From NCBI RefSeq assembly GCF_023634065.1, contig NZ_JALKCV010000005.1, forward strand, positions 124,001 through 188,000: DNA of 64,000 bases, in the 5' to 3' direction. The notes beneath the pieces were generated by a model that did not search any database, had not been told where the DNA came from, and saw only the letters and a list, made by a program, of their open reading frames with translations. The translations under genes were made by a program, and so were the position numbers. Origin of the DNA: Microbulbifer litoralis (GTDB lineage: Bacteria > Pseudomonadota > Gammaproteobacteria > Pseudomonadales > Cellvibrionaceae). Of the stretch, positions 25,347 through 33,418 are shown piece after piece (position 1 is the first letter of the stretch; every line of letters begins with the position of its first letter).

Positions 25347-25379
25347 CAAAAACCGGCAAACAACAGAACTGGAGCCACC

Positions 25380-26135
25380 ATGCTGCAGGCGGAACGACAG
25401 ACGCTGATCCTCGAACAACTGAAACTGAAAGGCCGCGTCTACGCCGCCGACCTGGCCGCGCAGCTCGGCGTGTCCGAGGACACGGTGCGGCGCGATCTCA
25501 ACAGGCTCGGGGAGACGAAGCTGCTGCGCCGGGTGCACGGTGGCGCGCTGCCGCTGCAGCTGGACGTACCGGACTATGCGGACCGGCTGGAGAGCCGGAA
25601 CCCCGGCAAACAGAAGCGCGCCGAGGCGGCACTGGCCTTTATCGAGCCGGGTATGACCCTGCTGCTCGATTCCGGGGAAACCTGCCGCTACCTGGCCATG
25701 GCCCTGCCGCGGGACATGCCGCTGACGGTGGTGACCACCTGCCCGCTGATCGCCTGCGAGCTGGTCCACCACGACCGGGTGGAGGTGATCCTGCTCGGCG
25801 GCCGCTTCTTCAAACCGGCGCTGCGCTGTGTCGGCTCCGGCGCGGCGGAAATGATCCGCCGCATGCACTTCGACCTCTGTTTCATGGGGCTCTGCGCCCT
25901 GCACCCGCAACGGGGTTTTTCCGCCAAATACTATGAGGAGGCGGAGATCATGCGCATTACCATCGAGCAGGCAGACAAGACCGTGATCATGGGCGACCGC
26001 GACCACCTGGGTACCGTCTCCCACCACCAGGTGGTACCGGCCCGCGATCTGGACGTACTGATTACCGACAGCGGCGCCGACGCCTCGGTATTGGAGGCAC
26101 TGGCGGAGCAGGGCGTGGAAATCGTACCGGTATAG
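25380..26135 (+). CDS. DeoR/GlpR-family transcriptional regulator
   Basis: A 251-residue regulator. Residues 1-60 form the DeoR winged helix (RQTLILEQLKLKGRVYAADLAAQLGVSEDTVRRDLNRL, then RRVHGGAL), and residues ~75-230 the DeoRC sensor domain with LLDSGETC, LGG and DRDHLG segments that bind a phosphorylated sugar. A GGAG site lies six bases before the ATG; the upstream frame extension to 25296 overlaps the operator region and was rejected. Divergent from the HAD phosphatase and SemiSWEET-like genes, which are its likely targets. Confidence 0.93.
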   Translation: MLQAERQTLILEQLKLKGRVYAADLAAQLGVSEDTVRRDLNRLGETKLLRRVHGGALPLQLDVPDYADRLESRNPGKQKRAEAALAFIEPGMTLLLDSGETCRYLAMALPRDMPLTVVTTCPLIACELVHHDRVEVILLGGRFFKPALRCVGSGAAEMIRRMHFDLCFMGLCALHPQRGFSAKYYEEAEIMRITIEQADKTVIMGDRDHLGTVSHHQVVPARDLDVLITDSGADASVLEALAEQGVEIVPV

Positions 26136-26245
26136 CAGGTCGCCCCGGGGCGGCAATCTACCGCACTGGGGAAGAATAATATGCCAGGAGGTAGCTGTAC
26201 TCTCGACTAAAATCAGTTCGCACAGTGCTCGATCCGGAAGCCCCC

Positions 26246-26431
26246 ATGCAAACCGTCCCGATCCCCCAGCTACAGTCGTTCCCGTTGTCACCACTCGCGA
26301 CAGCGGCCCACGATTGCCGTATGGCGCAACTCCCGACCGGCAACGACCGCCCGGCGTTGATGGCTACCGGTGCGGACAAGGTGGCGACCAGCCCCGTCAA
26401 CGCCGAGGCAGCGACAACGGATGCGCAATAA
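26246..26431 (+). CDS. Doubtful small ORF, 61 aa
   Basis: A possible 61-residue protein rich in Ala, Pro and Thr, without recognised motif, signal peptide or membrane segment. GGAAG lies a few bases before the ATG and third codon positions are GC-rich, which supports coding; against it, the composition is simple and its end overlaps the start of the esterase gene by 11 bases. Could instead be leader sequence of the esterase mRNA. Confidence 0.25.
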   Translation: MQTVPIPQLQSFPLSPLATAAHDCRMAQLPTGNDRPALMATGADKVATSPVNAEAATTDAQ

Positions 26432-27017
26432 AAGCAGAACGGTGCTGTTGATACCCGGCATCTTCGATCGCGGCAAGTCGATGCACCGGATGCAGCGGAC
26501 ACTGAGGGCGCGGGGATTTGCCGCGCACTATATCCACCTGCAGTACAACTCCGGCTGGTACGGGATGGAGTTCCTGTCCAACCAGCTGAAGACACAGATG
26601 GACGCGCTGATCGATGAGGGACGCACCTGCGCACTGGTGGGTTTCAGCATGGGCGGTATCGTCGCGCGGCACTACCTGCAGGCGCGCGGCGGGCTGGAGC
26701 GGGTGCACAAGTTCATCACTCTCTCCAGCCCCCATTACGGCAGTTTCTGGGCGCACTTCCTGCCCTACAACGGCGGCCGCCAACTGCGAACCGGCAGCGA
26801 GTTCCTGGAGCGGCTGAACCGCGATATCGACAGCCTGGCGCCCACAGAGCCGGTCTCCCTCTGGACCCGCTACGACATCACCATACTGCCCCACACCAGC
26901 TCGCGCCTGCCCCTCGGCGCCAACTACCAGGTACCGGTGACGTTGCACCGACTGGTGCCGCTGGACGACAGGGTGATCGCCATTGTCGCCGATGAACTGT
27001 CTGCCGCCCTGCAGTGA
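26421..27017 (+). CDS. Alpha/beta hydrolase, lipase/esterase-like
   Basis: A 198-residue hydrolase starting VLLIPGIFDRGKSMHRM, with the nucleophile elbow GFSMGG (Ser about residue 76) and SSPHYGSFWA, as in triacylglycerol-lipase-like proteins (LipA/EstA type, DUF676). The candidate acid and His are in the last 40 residues (LVPLDDRVI has Asp; a His precedes it in VTLHRL). It has no signal peptide, so it acts in the cytoplasm or at the membrane. The start ATG at 26421 was chosen because the core strand begins seven codons later; the frame is open upstream. The DUF1622 gene follows 53 bases on. Confidence 0.82.
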   Translation: MRNKSRTVLLIPGIFDRGKSMHRMQRTLRARGFAAHYIHLQYNSGWYGMEFLSNQLKTQMDALIDEGRTCALVGFSMGGIVARHYLQARGGLERVHKFITLSSPHYGSFWAHFLPYNGGRQLRTGSEFLERLNRDIDSLAPTEPVSLWTRYDITILPHTSSRLPLGANYQVPVTLHRLVPLDDRVIAIVADELSAALQ

Positions 27018-27070
27018 ACACCGGATCTGGACTATAAACAGGTAATCCGGCCCGGCAATCGCGGAACAGT

Positions 27071-27430
27071 ATGGAAAGGGATTTTCTCGAGCTGATCAAA
27101 ATTACCGGCTACGCCATCGAGTCCTTCGGTGTGCTGGTGGTGCTGATCGGCTCCTTCGTCACCACCTCGCAGTTCCTGCGCAGCTATCGACGGCTGGCGT
27201 CCGGAGAGGCCTACCGGGTCTTTCGCCGGGACCTGGGGCGCGCCATCATCCTCGGCCTCGAGTTCCTGATTGCCGGCGATATCATCCGCACCGTGGTCGT
27301 CGCGGACTCCCTTGCCAGTGTCGGTATCCTGGCGCTGATCGTCCTGATCCGCGCCTTCCTGAGCGTGATGCTGCAATACGAAATCGACGGTCAGCTGCCC
27401 TGGCAGCGCCGGGAAAGCACCGACAACTGA
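27071..27430 (+). CDS. DUF1622 membrane protein
   Basis: A 119-residue protein with three hydrophobic helices and conserved charged loops (FRRDLGRAIILGLEFLIAGDIIRTV) diagnostic of the DUF1622 family, which has no known function. The C terminus is cytosolic and charged. A GGAACAG region precedes the ATG. It probably shares a transcript with the upstream esterase. A hairpin with 11-bp perfect stem is found ~150 bases downstream. Confidence 0.88.
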   Translation: MERDFLELIKITGYAIESFGVLVVLIGSFVTTSQFLRSYRRLASGEAYRVFRRDLGRAIILGLEFLIAGDIIRTVVVADSLASVGILALIVLIRAFLSVMLQYEIDGQLPWQRRESTDN

Positions 27431-27772
27431 ACACCCGGCGCGGTCCCCGGCCGGCCGCCTTGCTGCCCCCCGCTCCCTTTTCCGGCCTGGGAATCGGCTT
27501 CTGGTCCAATCGACCGCCTGAAATTGGTGCTAACAGGCACGTCCTTCCCATCGCATCTTTACAGCGGCTCTGTGTAATGCGACCCGCCCCCTCCCCATTT
27601 CAGGGCGGGTCGCTCTCGCGACGGCGGGCGAAAGTCTTTTCCTGTCCGTCGGTGGACCGCAAATACCGGCGTATTCACCGAGCCACCCGCTTTCTCCATT
27701 TCTCACGGGATGGGAACCGGGGGCCCCGGCCCCTTTTCGATCATCAATATAAAAACCGATACGGGGGACACC
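27431..27772. other. 342-bp intergenic region with strong hairpin
   Basis: Holds a perfect 11-bp inverted repeat, GCGACCCGCCC at 27579-27589 and GGGCGGGTCGC at 27603-27613, with a 13-base loop and no T-run; it may end the DUF1622 transcript or be a small repeat. The last ~150 bases should contain the promoter and GGGGGA ribosome site of the serine hydrolase gene. Nothing else recognised. Confidence 0.5.
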
Positions 27773-29980
27773 ATGAAAACCCTGAAACACCTGGCCCTGG
27801 TGACAATGCTGTGTGCCTGTGCCTCATCGCAACTGCAGGCGGACACGCTGGTTGCGGACGATTTCCAGGATGGCGACCTGAACGGCTGGAATACCACCGG
27901 CACCGTCTACTCCAACTACTATTACGGCAACTATTCGATGGGTATGCGCGGCGCAGGCAGCCGAGCCAGGCTGGACTTCTCCACCCTGGGCCACGTGAAC
28001 GTGAATATCTCCCTGGATATTTCCGCCCATGCGCTGGAAGCCGGTGACAGCTGTGTTGCGGAAGTATCCAATGACGGCGGCAACAGCTGGGTCAACGCGA
28101 TCACGCTGGTCGACGGCCAGGACGACAGCGCGCTCTATTCTGCCGGCAGTGTCGCCATCAATGCAGACAACAGGGCCTCGCTGAGCATCCGCTACCGCAC
28201 CGGTGTCGGCGACTATTACGACTACTGCTACGGCGACAAGATCCTGGTCACCGGCGACGTGGACAGCGGCGGCTCCAATGACGACGACTACGACGAACTG
28301 ACCGGCAGCGGCAATGTGAACCGCACTCTGCTCAGCTACAGCACGCTGATGAACGGCAGCGCCCCCGGCTCGCGGATCAACCTGTCCGGCTATGCACTGC
28401 CGGCCGCTGCGGCACATCCGCAGCACGCCTTCGCCGGTACCCTGGCACTGGACGGCGAGGCGAGCGGCGGCGGCTTTGCCGAGCACGTGGACACCTACAA
28501 CTATACCGGCGCGGCGGACAGCCCCCGCAAGCACCTGCCGCCGTTCGAATTCCAGTTCGTGCAGACCGGCAGCCATATTTTCCCGCTCGAGCGCGGTTCC
28601 ATTGCCAGCAGTCACCCGAATTGGGAATACGTACTGACACCCGGGCGCGTCTGGCAGGAGAACGGCGACAATGGCTACAGCCGCGCGGCCATTCCATTCG
28701 CGCTGCAGCAGCGCAACGCCAACTGTGTGCACAACGGGGTCATGTCGTTCCTGTTCCGGGAGGACGGCTCGGTATCGAAAGTGGCCTACCAGATCAGCAG
28801 TGAGACCTGCCTGTATTTCAAGGCGGACTGGTGGGGACTGCTGTCCGCCAGCTATACGCCGCAGACGATTGCCGGCCAGGACCAGCTGATCGGGGATTAC
28901 CAGGCAGAGATGGCCGCCCGAATGCCCACAAAACCCCTGTCGGCCCTGGCGATCGATTATCCGGGCACCGACTACACCGCATTCGAGAGCCCCGGCAGTA
29001 CCGATGCCAGCCATGTCAGTACCGCCGGGTTCGTGATCGACGGCACCCACTACCGCGGCGACTGTGCAACCCGCAACGGCGACTACCCCTACTGCGATTC
29101 ACTGGTCGTACCGTCCTATTCCACCGCCAAATCCCTGTTCGCAGGCGTGGCGATGATGCGGCTGGAACAGCAGTATCCCGGCATCCGCAACCGTATCGTC
29201 GCCGGCGATGTGGACGAATGTAGCAGCAGTGGCAACTGGAACGACGTGACGCTGGACAATGTGCTGGATATGGCCACCGGCAATTACGACAGCAGCACCT
29301 ACATGGAAGACGAGGGCGCTACCCACACCGATAACCTGTTCCTGGCGGACAGCCACGCATCCAAGATCAGCTACAGCTGCAACCAGTATTCCCGCAAATC
29401 GCCACCCGGCAGCCAGTGGGTCTACCACACTTCCGATACCTATATCGCCGGTACACTGATGAATGCCTACCTGCAGGAGCAACAGGGCGGCAGTGCCGAT
29501 ATTTTTACCGATACCATCGTCGGGGACCTGTGGCAGCCGATCGGCGTCGGCCCCACCGGGCAATACACGCGGCGCAGCTACGACTCGGTGGCGCAGCCGT
29601 TCGCCGGCTGGGGGCTGATCTGGCTGCCGGACGATATCGCCAAGATCACCAGCTTTGTCGGTATCGATGACGGGGAAATCGGCGGCCAGCAGTTGCTGGA
29701 CAGCGCGCAGCTCGATGCGGCACTGCAGCGCTCGGCGGATACCGGCACGGTGCCGTTGGCGGATTACCGCTACAACAACGGTTTCTGGGCACACAATGTG
29801 GCGGGGAGCTTGAATGGCTGCAGCGGCGCGCAGTGGATCCCGTTCCTGTCCGGTTTCGGCGGTATCAGTGTGGTGTTACTGCCGAATGACAGCGTCTATT
29901 ACTACTTCAGCGACAACGACACCTACTACTGGCTGGAGGCGGTGCAGCAGGCCCACGGCATCCGCAGCGCCTGCCAGTAG
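27773..29980 (+). CDS. Secreted serine hydrolase with N-terminal beta-sandwich
   Basis: A 735-residue exported protein. The signal peptide is followed by a beta-rich domain (about 25-165: DDFQDGDLNGWNTTGTV..., SMGMRGAGSRARLDFSTLG), similar to MAM/laminin-G-like carbohydrate or adhesion domains, then a linker of Gly/Ser/Asp. The C-terminal ~300 residues are a beta-lactamase-like (class C / serine hydrolase) domain with the SxxK motif in YSTAKSLFAG (Ser about 450) and a YxS-like YHTSDTYIAGTLMNAY. It probably cleaves an ester or D-amino peptide outside the cell; no substrate is evident. GGGGGA precedes the ATG. A terminator hairpin lies right after the stop. Confidence 0.8.
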   Translation: MKTLKHLALVTMLCACASSQLQADTLVADDFQDGDLNGWNTTGTVYSNYYYGNYSMGMRGAGSRARLDFSTLGHVNVNISLDISAHALEAGDSCVAEVSNDGGNSWVNAITLVDGQDDSALYSAGSVAINADNRASLSIRYRTGVGDYYDYCYGDKILVTGDVDSGGSNDDDYDELTGSGNVNRTLLSYSTLMNGSAPGSRINLSGYALPAAAAHPQHAFAGTLALDGEASGGGFAEHVDTYNYTGAADSPRKHLPPFEFQFVQTGSHIFPLERGSIASSHPNWEYVLTPGRVWQENGDNGYSRAAIPFALQQRNANCVHNGVMSFLFREDGSVSKVAYQISSETCLYFKADWWGLLSASYTPQTIAGQDQLIGDYQAEMAARMPTKPLSALAIDYPGTDYTAFESPGSTDASHVSTAGFVIDGTHYRGDCATRNGDYPYCDSLVVPSYSTAKSLFAGVAMMRLEQQYPGIRNRIVAGDVDECSSSGNWNDVTLDNVLDMATGNYDSSTYMEDEGATHTDNLFLADSHASKISYSCNQYSRKSPPGSQWVYHTSDTYIAGTLMNAYLQEQQGGSADIFTDTIVGDLWQPIGVGPTGQYTRRSYDSVAQPFAGWGLIWLPDDIAKITSFVGIDDGEIGGQQLLDSAQLDAALQRSADTGTVPLADYRYNNGFWAHNVAGSLNGCSGAQWIPFLSGFGGISVVLLPNDSVYYYFSDNDTYYWLEAVQQAHGIRSACQ

Positions 29981-29998
29981 GGCGAATCTTTCGCCCCC

Positions 29999-30031
29999 GG
30001 CCCGGATGGAGCGTCACTTCACATCCGGGCC
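29999..30031. terminator. Bidirectional hairpin between convergent genes
   Basis: GGCCCGGATG and CATCCGGGCC form a perfect 10-bp stem with a 13-base loop in the 54-bp gap between the serine hydrolase and terC-like genes. No T-run. Confidence 0.6.
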
Positions 30032-30034
30032 GGA

Positions 30035-30805
30035 TCAGCCCTGCTCCACGCTGTCTTCCCGATAGGGCTTGTGCAGCTCCACCGGCTGCGCCTGCTTCTC
30101 GCGCTTGCTGCGCAGCCGCAGGTTGAGCATTTCCACCCCCATCGAGAACGCCATCGCGAAGTAGATATAGCCCTTGGGCACATGCACGTCGAAACCTTCC
30201 ACGATCAGCGTCAGGCCGACCATGATCAGGAAACTCAGCGCCAGCATTTTCACCGTCGGGTGGCGATCGACGAAATCACCGATGGGTTTGGCGGCCACCA
30301 GCATCACGATCACCGCCAGCACGATGGCCACCGCCATGATCGAGATTTCATCCACCAGGCCCACGGCGGTGATCACCGAGTCCAGCGAGAAGACGATATC
30401 CAGGATCGCGATCTGCAACAGCACCATGCCGAAACCCGCGGCGGCGACCGAGGTCTCGCCGCCCTCGGCCCCCTCCAGGCTGTTGTGGATCTCGTGGGTG
30501 GCCTTGGCCAGCAGGAACAGGCCGCCGCCCACCAGGATGATGTCGCGCCCGGAGATCTCCATGCCGAATACAGTAAACCAGGGTTCCACCAGTCCCATGA
30601 TCCAGACGATGGAGAACAGCAGTGCCAGGCGTGTGACCATCGCCAGCCCCAGGCCGATAAAGCGCGCCGGCTCGCGCTGCTTTTCCGGCAGCCGGCCGAC
30701 GAGAATGGAGATGAAGATGATATTGTCGATACCCAGGACGATTTCCAGCGCTGCCAGCGTCGCCAACGCCACCCAGGCTTCCGGGCTGGCCACCCACTCA
30801 AACAT
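30035..30805 (-). CDS. TerC-family integral membrane protein
   Basis: A 256-residue TerC/YoaE-type protein with about seven helices. Family marks are ALEIVLGIDNIIFISIL in helix 1 and the second acidic signature AILDIVFSLDSVITAVG, whose Asp residues lie in the membrane and are needed for metal (manganese) transport in TerC homologues. The C-terminal tail is cytosolic, charged and ~30 residues long; the CBS/CorC domain found in long forms is absent. It is preceded by a copy of the 164-bp element, so its promoter lies inside or at the edge of that element. Confidence 0.92.
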   Translation of the reverse strand: MFEWVASPEAWVALATLAALEIVLGIDNIIFISILVGRLPEKQREPARFIGLGLAMVTRLALLFSIVWIMGLVEPWFTVFGMEISGRDIILVGGGLFLLAKATHEIHNSLEGAEGGETSVAAAGFGMVLLQIAILDIVFSLDSVITAVGLVDEISIMAVAIVLAVIVMLVAAKPIGDFVDRHPTVKMLALSFLIMVGLTLIVEGFDVHVPKGYIYFAMAFSMGVEMLNLRLRSKREKQAQPVELHKPYREDSVEQG

Positions 30806-30838
30806 ACAGTATCCCTTTTCCGCGAAGTGTTATTGGAT

Positions 30839-31002
30839 CTAATGTGCTGTGCGGGAAGTTGTGTAACTGTTCGCGTCGCCAAAGCGCCCAGCTCTGCGTT
30901 GAGAAAGCTTGAAATAGAACCACTATTCCTGCGCTTTCTCGCCTTGATCTGAACACTTTGGCTGTGCTCCTTAGTCACCAAACTTTCCGCATGGACCACT
31001 AG
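30839..31002 (-). mobile_element. 164-bp MITE-like element with CTAG-type ends, copy 1
   Basis: The reverse complement of this stretch matches 41174-41337 almost base for base, including the internal run GCGTTGAGAAAGCTTGAAAT and TTCTCGCCTTGATCTGAAC. Ends are imperfect inverted repeats: CTAATG...GGGAAGTT..GTAAC on the left and GTCACC.AACTTTCC...CACTAG on the right. Length is exactly 164 in both copies. No open frame; a non-autonomous element is the simplest reading. It lies upstream of the terC-like start. Confidence 0.8.
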
Positions 31003-31024
31003 CCAGTCGGTGCACGCGGATATT

Positions 31025-31411
31025 CTATGCGGCTTCCTCCAGCCAGGCCATGGCCTCCGACTCGTCCTCGAAAAAACGCGCCTCACCACCGATAAACCAG
31101 GAGCCCACCTTGGCGGACAACTCCTGCCAGCGGCGGTTGCCCACCAGTGCCACCCGGTTGAACTGACGGCCGTGCTTCAGGCCCAGCTTCAGGTCGTCCC
31201 AGGCGGCGCGCGCCTCCCAGCCATCGAGCTCGGTCGCGTCGAAAAAGACATTGATCCTGGGATTGTCCACCCCGGCGATGGCTGACTCCAGGATGGGCAC
31301 CATGGCCTGGTAGTCGCCGTGGGTCAGCTTGCCGCGCACCCGCACGGAGAGGAAAAAGTCCCCGTTGGTGCGCTCCATACCGACGGAAAGGCCGTGACGC
31401 TGCACGCTCAT
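31025..31411 (-). CDS. STAS/SEC14-like (SpoIIAA-like) protein
   Basis: A 128-residue SpoIIAA-like domain (DUF3478) that appears complete: FFLSVRVRGKLTHGDYQAMVPILESAIAG, INVFFDATELDGWEARAAWDDLKLG, FNRVALVGNRRWQ and a C-terminal FIGGEARFFEDESEAMAWL, the family's hallmark end. These domains are related to STAS/CRAL-TRIO folds and may bind lipids or act in regulation. The ATG at 31411 has GAGGAG at six-base spacing; a TTG two codons earlier is an alternative. No operon partners. Confidence 0.9.
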   Translation of the reverse strand: MSVQRHGLSVGMERTNGDFFLSVRVRGKLTHGDYQAMVPILESAIAGVDNPRINVFFDATELDGWEARAAWDDLKLGLKHGRQFNRVALVGNRRWQELSAKVGSWFIGGEARFFEDESEAMAWLEEAA

Positions 31412-31552
31412 CTGCAACTCCTCGGGCCGGGCGGCCCGGCAATATACGGGATTTATAATCTGGGCTGCCGGTTATAACAATGAGCGGAGGGGGAGGAAAA
31501 GGGGGGAGTGCCGCCGGCGCGGCGGAATCGCCGCACCGGCCGGGAAGGGGAC

Positions 31553-31861
31553 TCAGTGGCTGCGCAGTATTTCCACGATCTCGCGGCTGTGATGCATCAG
31601 CCGGATCAGCTCCCCCTCGATACTGATCGTCACGATGCCGTGCTTGTCCACCGGCTTGACAATCACGCCGTGGCGGTAGATGTCGTGGTCCAGCACGGTG
31701 CCGACCTCCAGCTTTTTCTGCCAGCCCGGCGGCAGTTCGCCACCGCGTTCGGCTTTCTTCTGCAGCCCCGGGGGCAGCTCCTTGCCGGGCTTGGCCAGCA
31801 CGCCCGCGGCCGGCAGAAGCAACAGTGCGGCGAGCCCGCTGGCAATGATCGATCTGTACAT
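31553..31861 (-). CDS. Small secreted RcnB-like / DUF protein
   Basis: A 102-residue exported protein: a signal peptide of about 23 residues (ending VLA-KP), then a Lys/Gly/Pro-rich part with two near-repeats (GKELPPGLQKKAERG, GGELPPGWQKKLEVG), followed by a short beta region (DHDIYRHGVIVKPVDKHGIVTISIEGELIRL). The LPPGxxKK repeat is seen in many small periplasmic proteins of the RcnB-like type, function unknown. It lies 10 bases after the SIMPL gene on the same strand and is likely co-transcribed with it. Confidence 0.78.
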   Translation of the reverse strand: MYRSIIASGLAALLLLPAAGVLAKPGKELPPGLQKKAERGGELPPGWQKKLEVGTVLDHDIYRHGVIVKPVDKHGIVTISIEGELIRLMHHSREIVEILRSH

Positions 31862-31871
31862 ACTGCCGTCC

Positions 31872-32594
31872 TCAGTCTGATAGATAGTATTCGATCGTGG
31901 ACACCACGCGCACCTTCTTGATGTGCGGGTTGTTCTTGTCCCGGTCGCGGATACTGAACTGGCCCTGGGAAGCGCGCCGGATCTTGCCCAGTACGCTATC
32001 GGAATCCTCGGCAAACTTCTGTGCCACCCGTCGCGCCTCCACGGTGGCCTGTTCGACCATCTGCGGCTTGAGTTGGTTCAATCCGGTAAAAATGTATTCG
32101 GTCTGGCCCTGGTAGTTGTTCTGGGAAAAGGCGATGCCCTCGCGCCCCAGCTCCGCCAGCCTGTCCATGGCCGCGCGCACCTTGTCCACCTGGCCTGAAT
32201 AGACGGTCACCGTCTGCAGCGCGGTGTAGCGGAACTCCGGTCGCTGGCCGCCGCCGTACTGCTGCGCGGACTTGTCCGTGACCGCCGGCATCGATACCGA
32301 GACCGCAGTGGCGGCGATCCCCTGCTCGCCCAGGAAGCGCTTGATGCGCTCGCTGCTGGCGGCGATATCGGCGTAGAGGTCCGACAGGTCGTTGCTGGCG
32401 GCGGTGAACTGGATCGGCCAGATCACGATATCCGCCGGCACTTCCCGCTCCGCCAGCCCCTTGACCGTCACGGTGCGCTCGTAGCCCTTGAACTTGTCCA
32501 CGGCGCTGCCCATCAGGATACCCAGCGCGACCAGCCCCAGCAGTATGCCGGCGCCGAGCAGCAGGGCGGCGAGGTTATTCTTTACTTTCGTCAT
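31872..32594 (-). CDS. SIMPL-domain (DUF541) envelope protein
   Basis: A 240-residue protein with an N-terminal membrane helix (about 9-30) and a SIMPL/DUF541 domain (about 37-235): YERTVTVKGLAEREVPADIVIWPI, the family's opening strand, and repeated betas to VRVVSTIEYYLSD at the end. Members of this family form periplasmic or membrane-anchored assemblies of unclear role, often linked to stress. The ATG at 32594 is the only start that puts the helix right after a short polar N terminus. Followed by the small secreted protein gene with a 10-base gap. A terminator hairpin of the preceding gene lies upstream of the start. Confidence 0.9.
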   Translation of the reverse strand: MTKVKNNLAALLLGAGILLGLVALGILMGSAVDKFKGYERTVTVKGLAEREVPADIVIWPIQFTAASNDLSDLYADIAASSERIKRFLGEQGIAATAVSVSMPAVTDKSAQQYGGGQRPEFRYTALQTVTVYSGQVDKVRAAMDRLAELGREGIAFSQNNYQGQTEYIFTGLNQLKPQMVEQATVEARRVAQKFAEDSDSVLGKIRRASQGQFSIRDRDKNNPHIKKVRVVSTIEYYLSD

Positions 32595-32622
32595 CGAATC
32601 CGTTTTCCTTTCCCAAGCAAAA

Positions 32623-32648
32623 AGGGCGAACACCGCAATGTTCGCCCT
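32623..32648 (-). terminator. GGGCGAAC hairpin terminator after VOC gene
   Basis: GGGCGAAC and GTTCGCCC pair around eight bases; on the minus strand TTTTTGCTTG follows, giving a convincing T-run terminator for the 33.4-32.7 kb minus-strand genes. Confidence 0.75.
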
Positions 32649-32681
32649 CCACGCCTTAACCGTGCCTGAACCCTGTCGATA

Positions 32682-33086
32682 TCAGGTGCAGATTTCGTCG
32701 TAGCCGCGGCCGCGGAATTCCAGCAGGCAGAAGCCGTGGCCGAAAGGGTCGCAGAGACCGGCGATGGCACCCCATTTGTTGACCCGGATTTCCGATTCCA
32801 GCGTTGCTCCGGCGGCAACCGCCTTTTCCACCGCCGCTTCCACATCGTCCACCACCATATCCAGGTGCAGCGGTGTCCAGTGGCGCTCGTAGCGGCGCGC
32901 CTGCGACGCGGAACCCGCCGCCGGTGTGCCAGCGGCATTCTCCAGCAGGTACATGGGCGCGCTGCCGCCCAGCATCTCCACGGCGCCGGCACCGAGACGG
33001 CGGCCGACGCGAAGGCCAAAAGCGTCGCGATAGAATGCGATCGCGCGGTCCAGGTTGTCGACATCGATATTGATCAGAAACTGCAT
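32682..33086 (-). CDS. VOC/glyoxalase-family protein
   Basis: A 134-residue vicinal-oxygen-chelate domain with two beta-alpha-beta-beta-beta halves: FLINIDVDNLDRAIAFYRDAFGLRVG in the first and HLDMVVDDVEAAVEKAVAAGA plus DPFGHGFCLLEF in the second. Candidate metal ligands are His in LHLDMV and Glu in CLLEFRG, consistent with glyoxalase I, bleomycin-resistance or dioxygenase proteins; the substrate is unknown. The end of the DUF2007 gene is six bases upstream, so the pair is co-transcribed. Confidence 0.88.
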   Translation of the reverse strand: MQFLINIDVDNLDRAIAFYRDAFGLRVGRRLGAGAVEMLGGSAPMYLLENAAGTPAAGSASQARRYERHWTPLHLDMVVDDVEAAVEKAVAAGATLESEIRVNKWGAIAGLCDPFGHGFCLLEFRGRGYDEICT

Positions 33087-33092
33087 GGCGAT

Positions 33093-33404
33093 TTACGCCC
33101 GCCCCGCGGGTCTGGACTGCTGGCAGTTCCAGCAGTAATCGAAGGCCGCGCCGTTCTCCTCGCCGCAGCTCGCACAGCGCCAGGCGCTCTGCCCGGCGTT
33201 GTCCTCGCGCAGCAGCTGACGCGCACGCTCGAAGTCCCGCTCGCGCTCCAGCCACAGTTCCGGCCAGGTCTGGTGCGGGGCCAGGTCTCCGGAACCGCCC
33301 TGGGCGAATTCATTTTTCAGGAATACGGGGATACCGGCCACCTCGAGCTTGCTCTTGGCCAGCTCTACCAGCAGGCGGTTTTCGTGGGTGAAAATCAGTT
33401 TCAT
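33093..33404 (-). CDS. DUF2007 domain protein with zinc ribbon
   Basis: A 103-residue protein: the N-terminal ~70 residues are DUF2007 (KLIFTHENRLLVELAKSKLEVAGIPVFLKNEFA, ELWLERERDFERARQLL), a small domain found in putative signal-transducing proteins; the last 30 have two CxxC pairs (CASC and CWNC) that make a zinc ribbon. No role is established. It sits six bases before the VOC gene and 14 bases after the TPR/TonB-C gene on the same strand. Confidence 0.88.
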   Translation of the reverse strand: MKLIFTHENRLLVELAKSKLEVAGIPVFLKNEFAQGGSGDLAPHQTWPELWLERERDFERARQLLREDNAGQSAWRCASCGEENGAAFDYCWNCQQSRPAGRA

Positions 33405-33418
33405 GGCTTCGGCATCGA

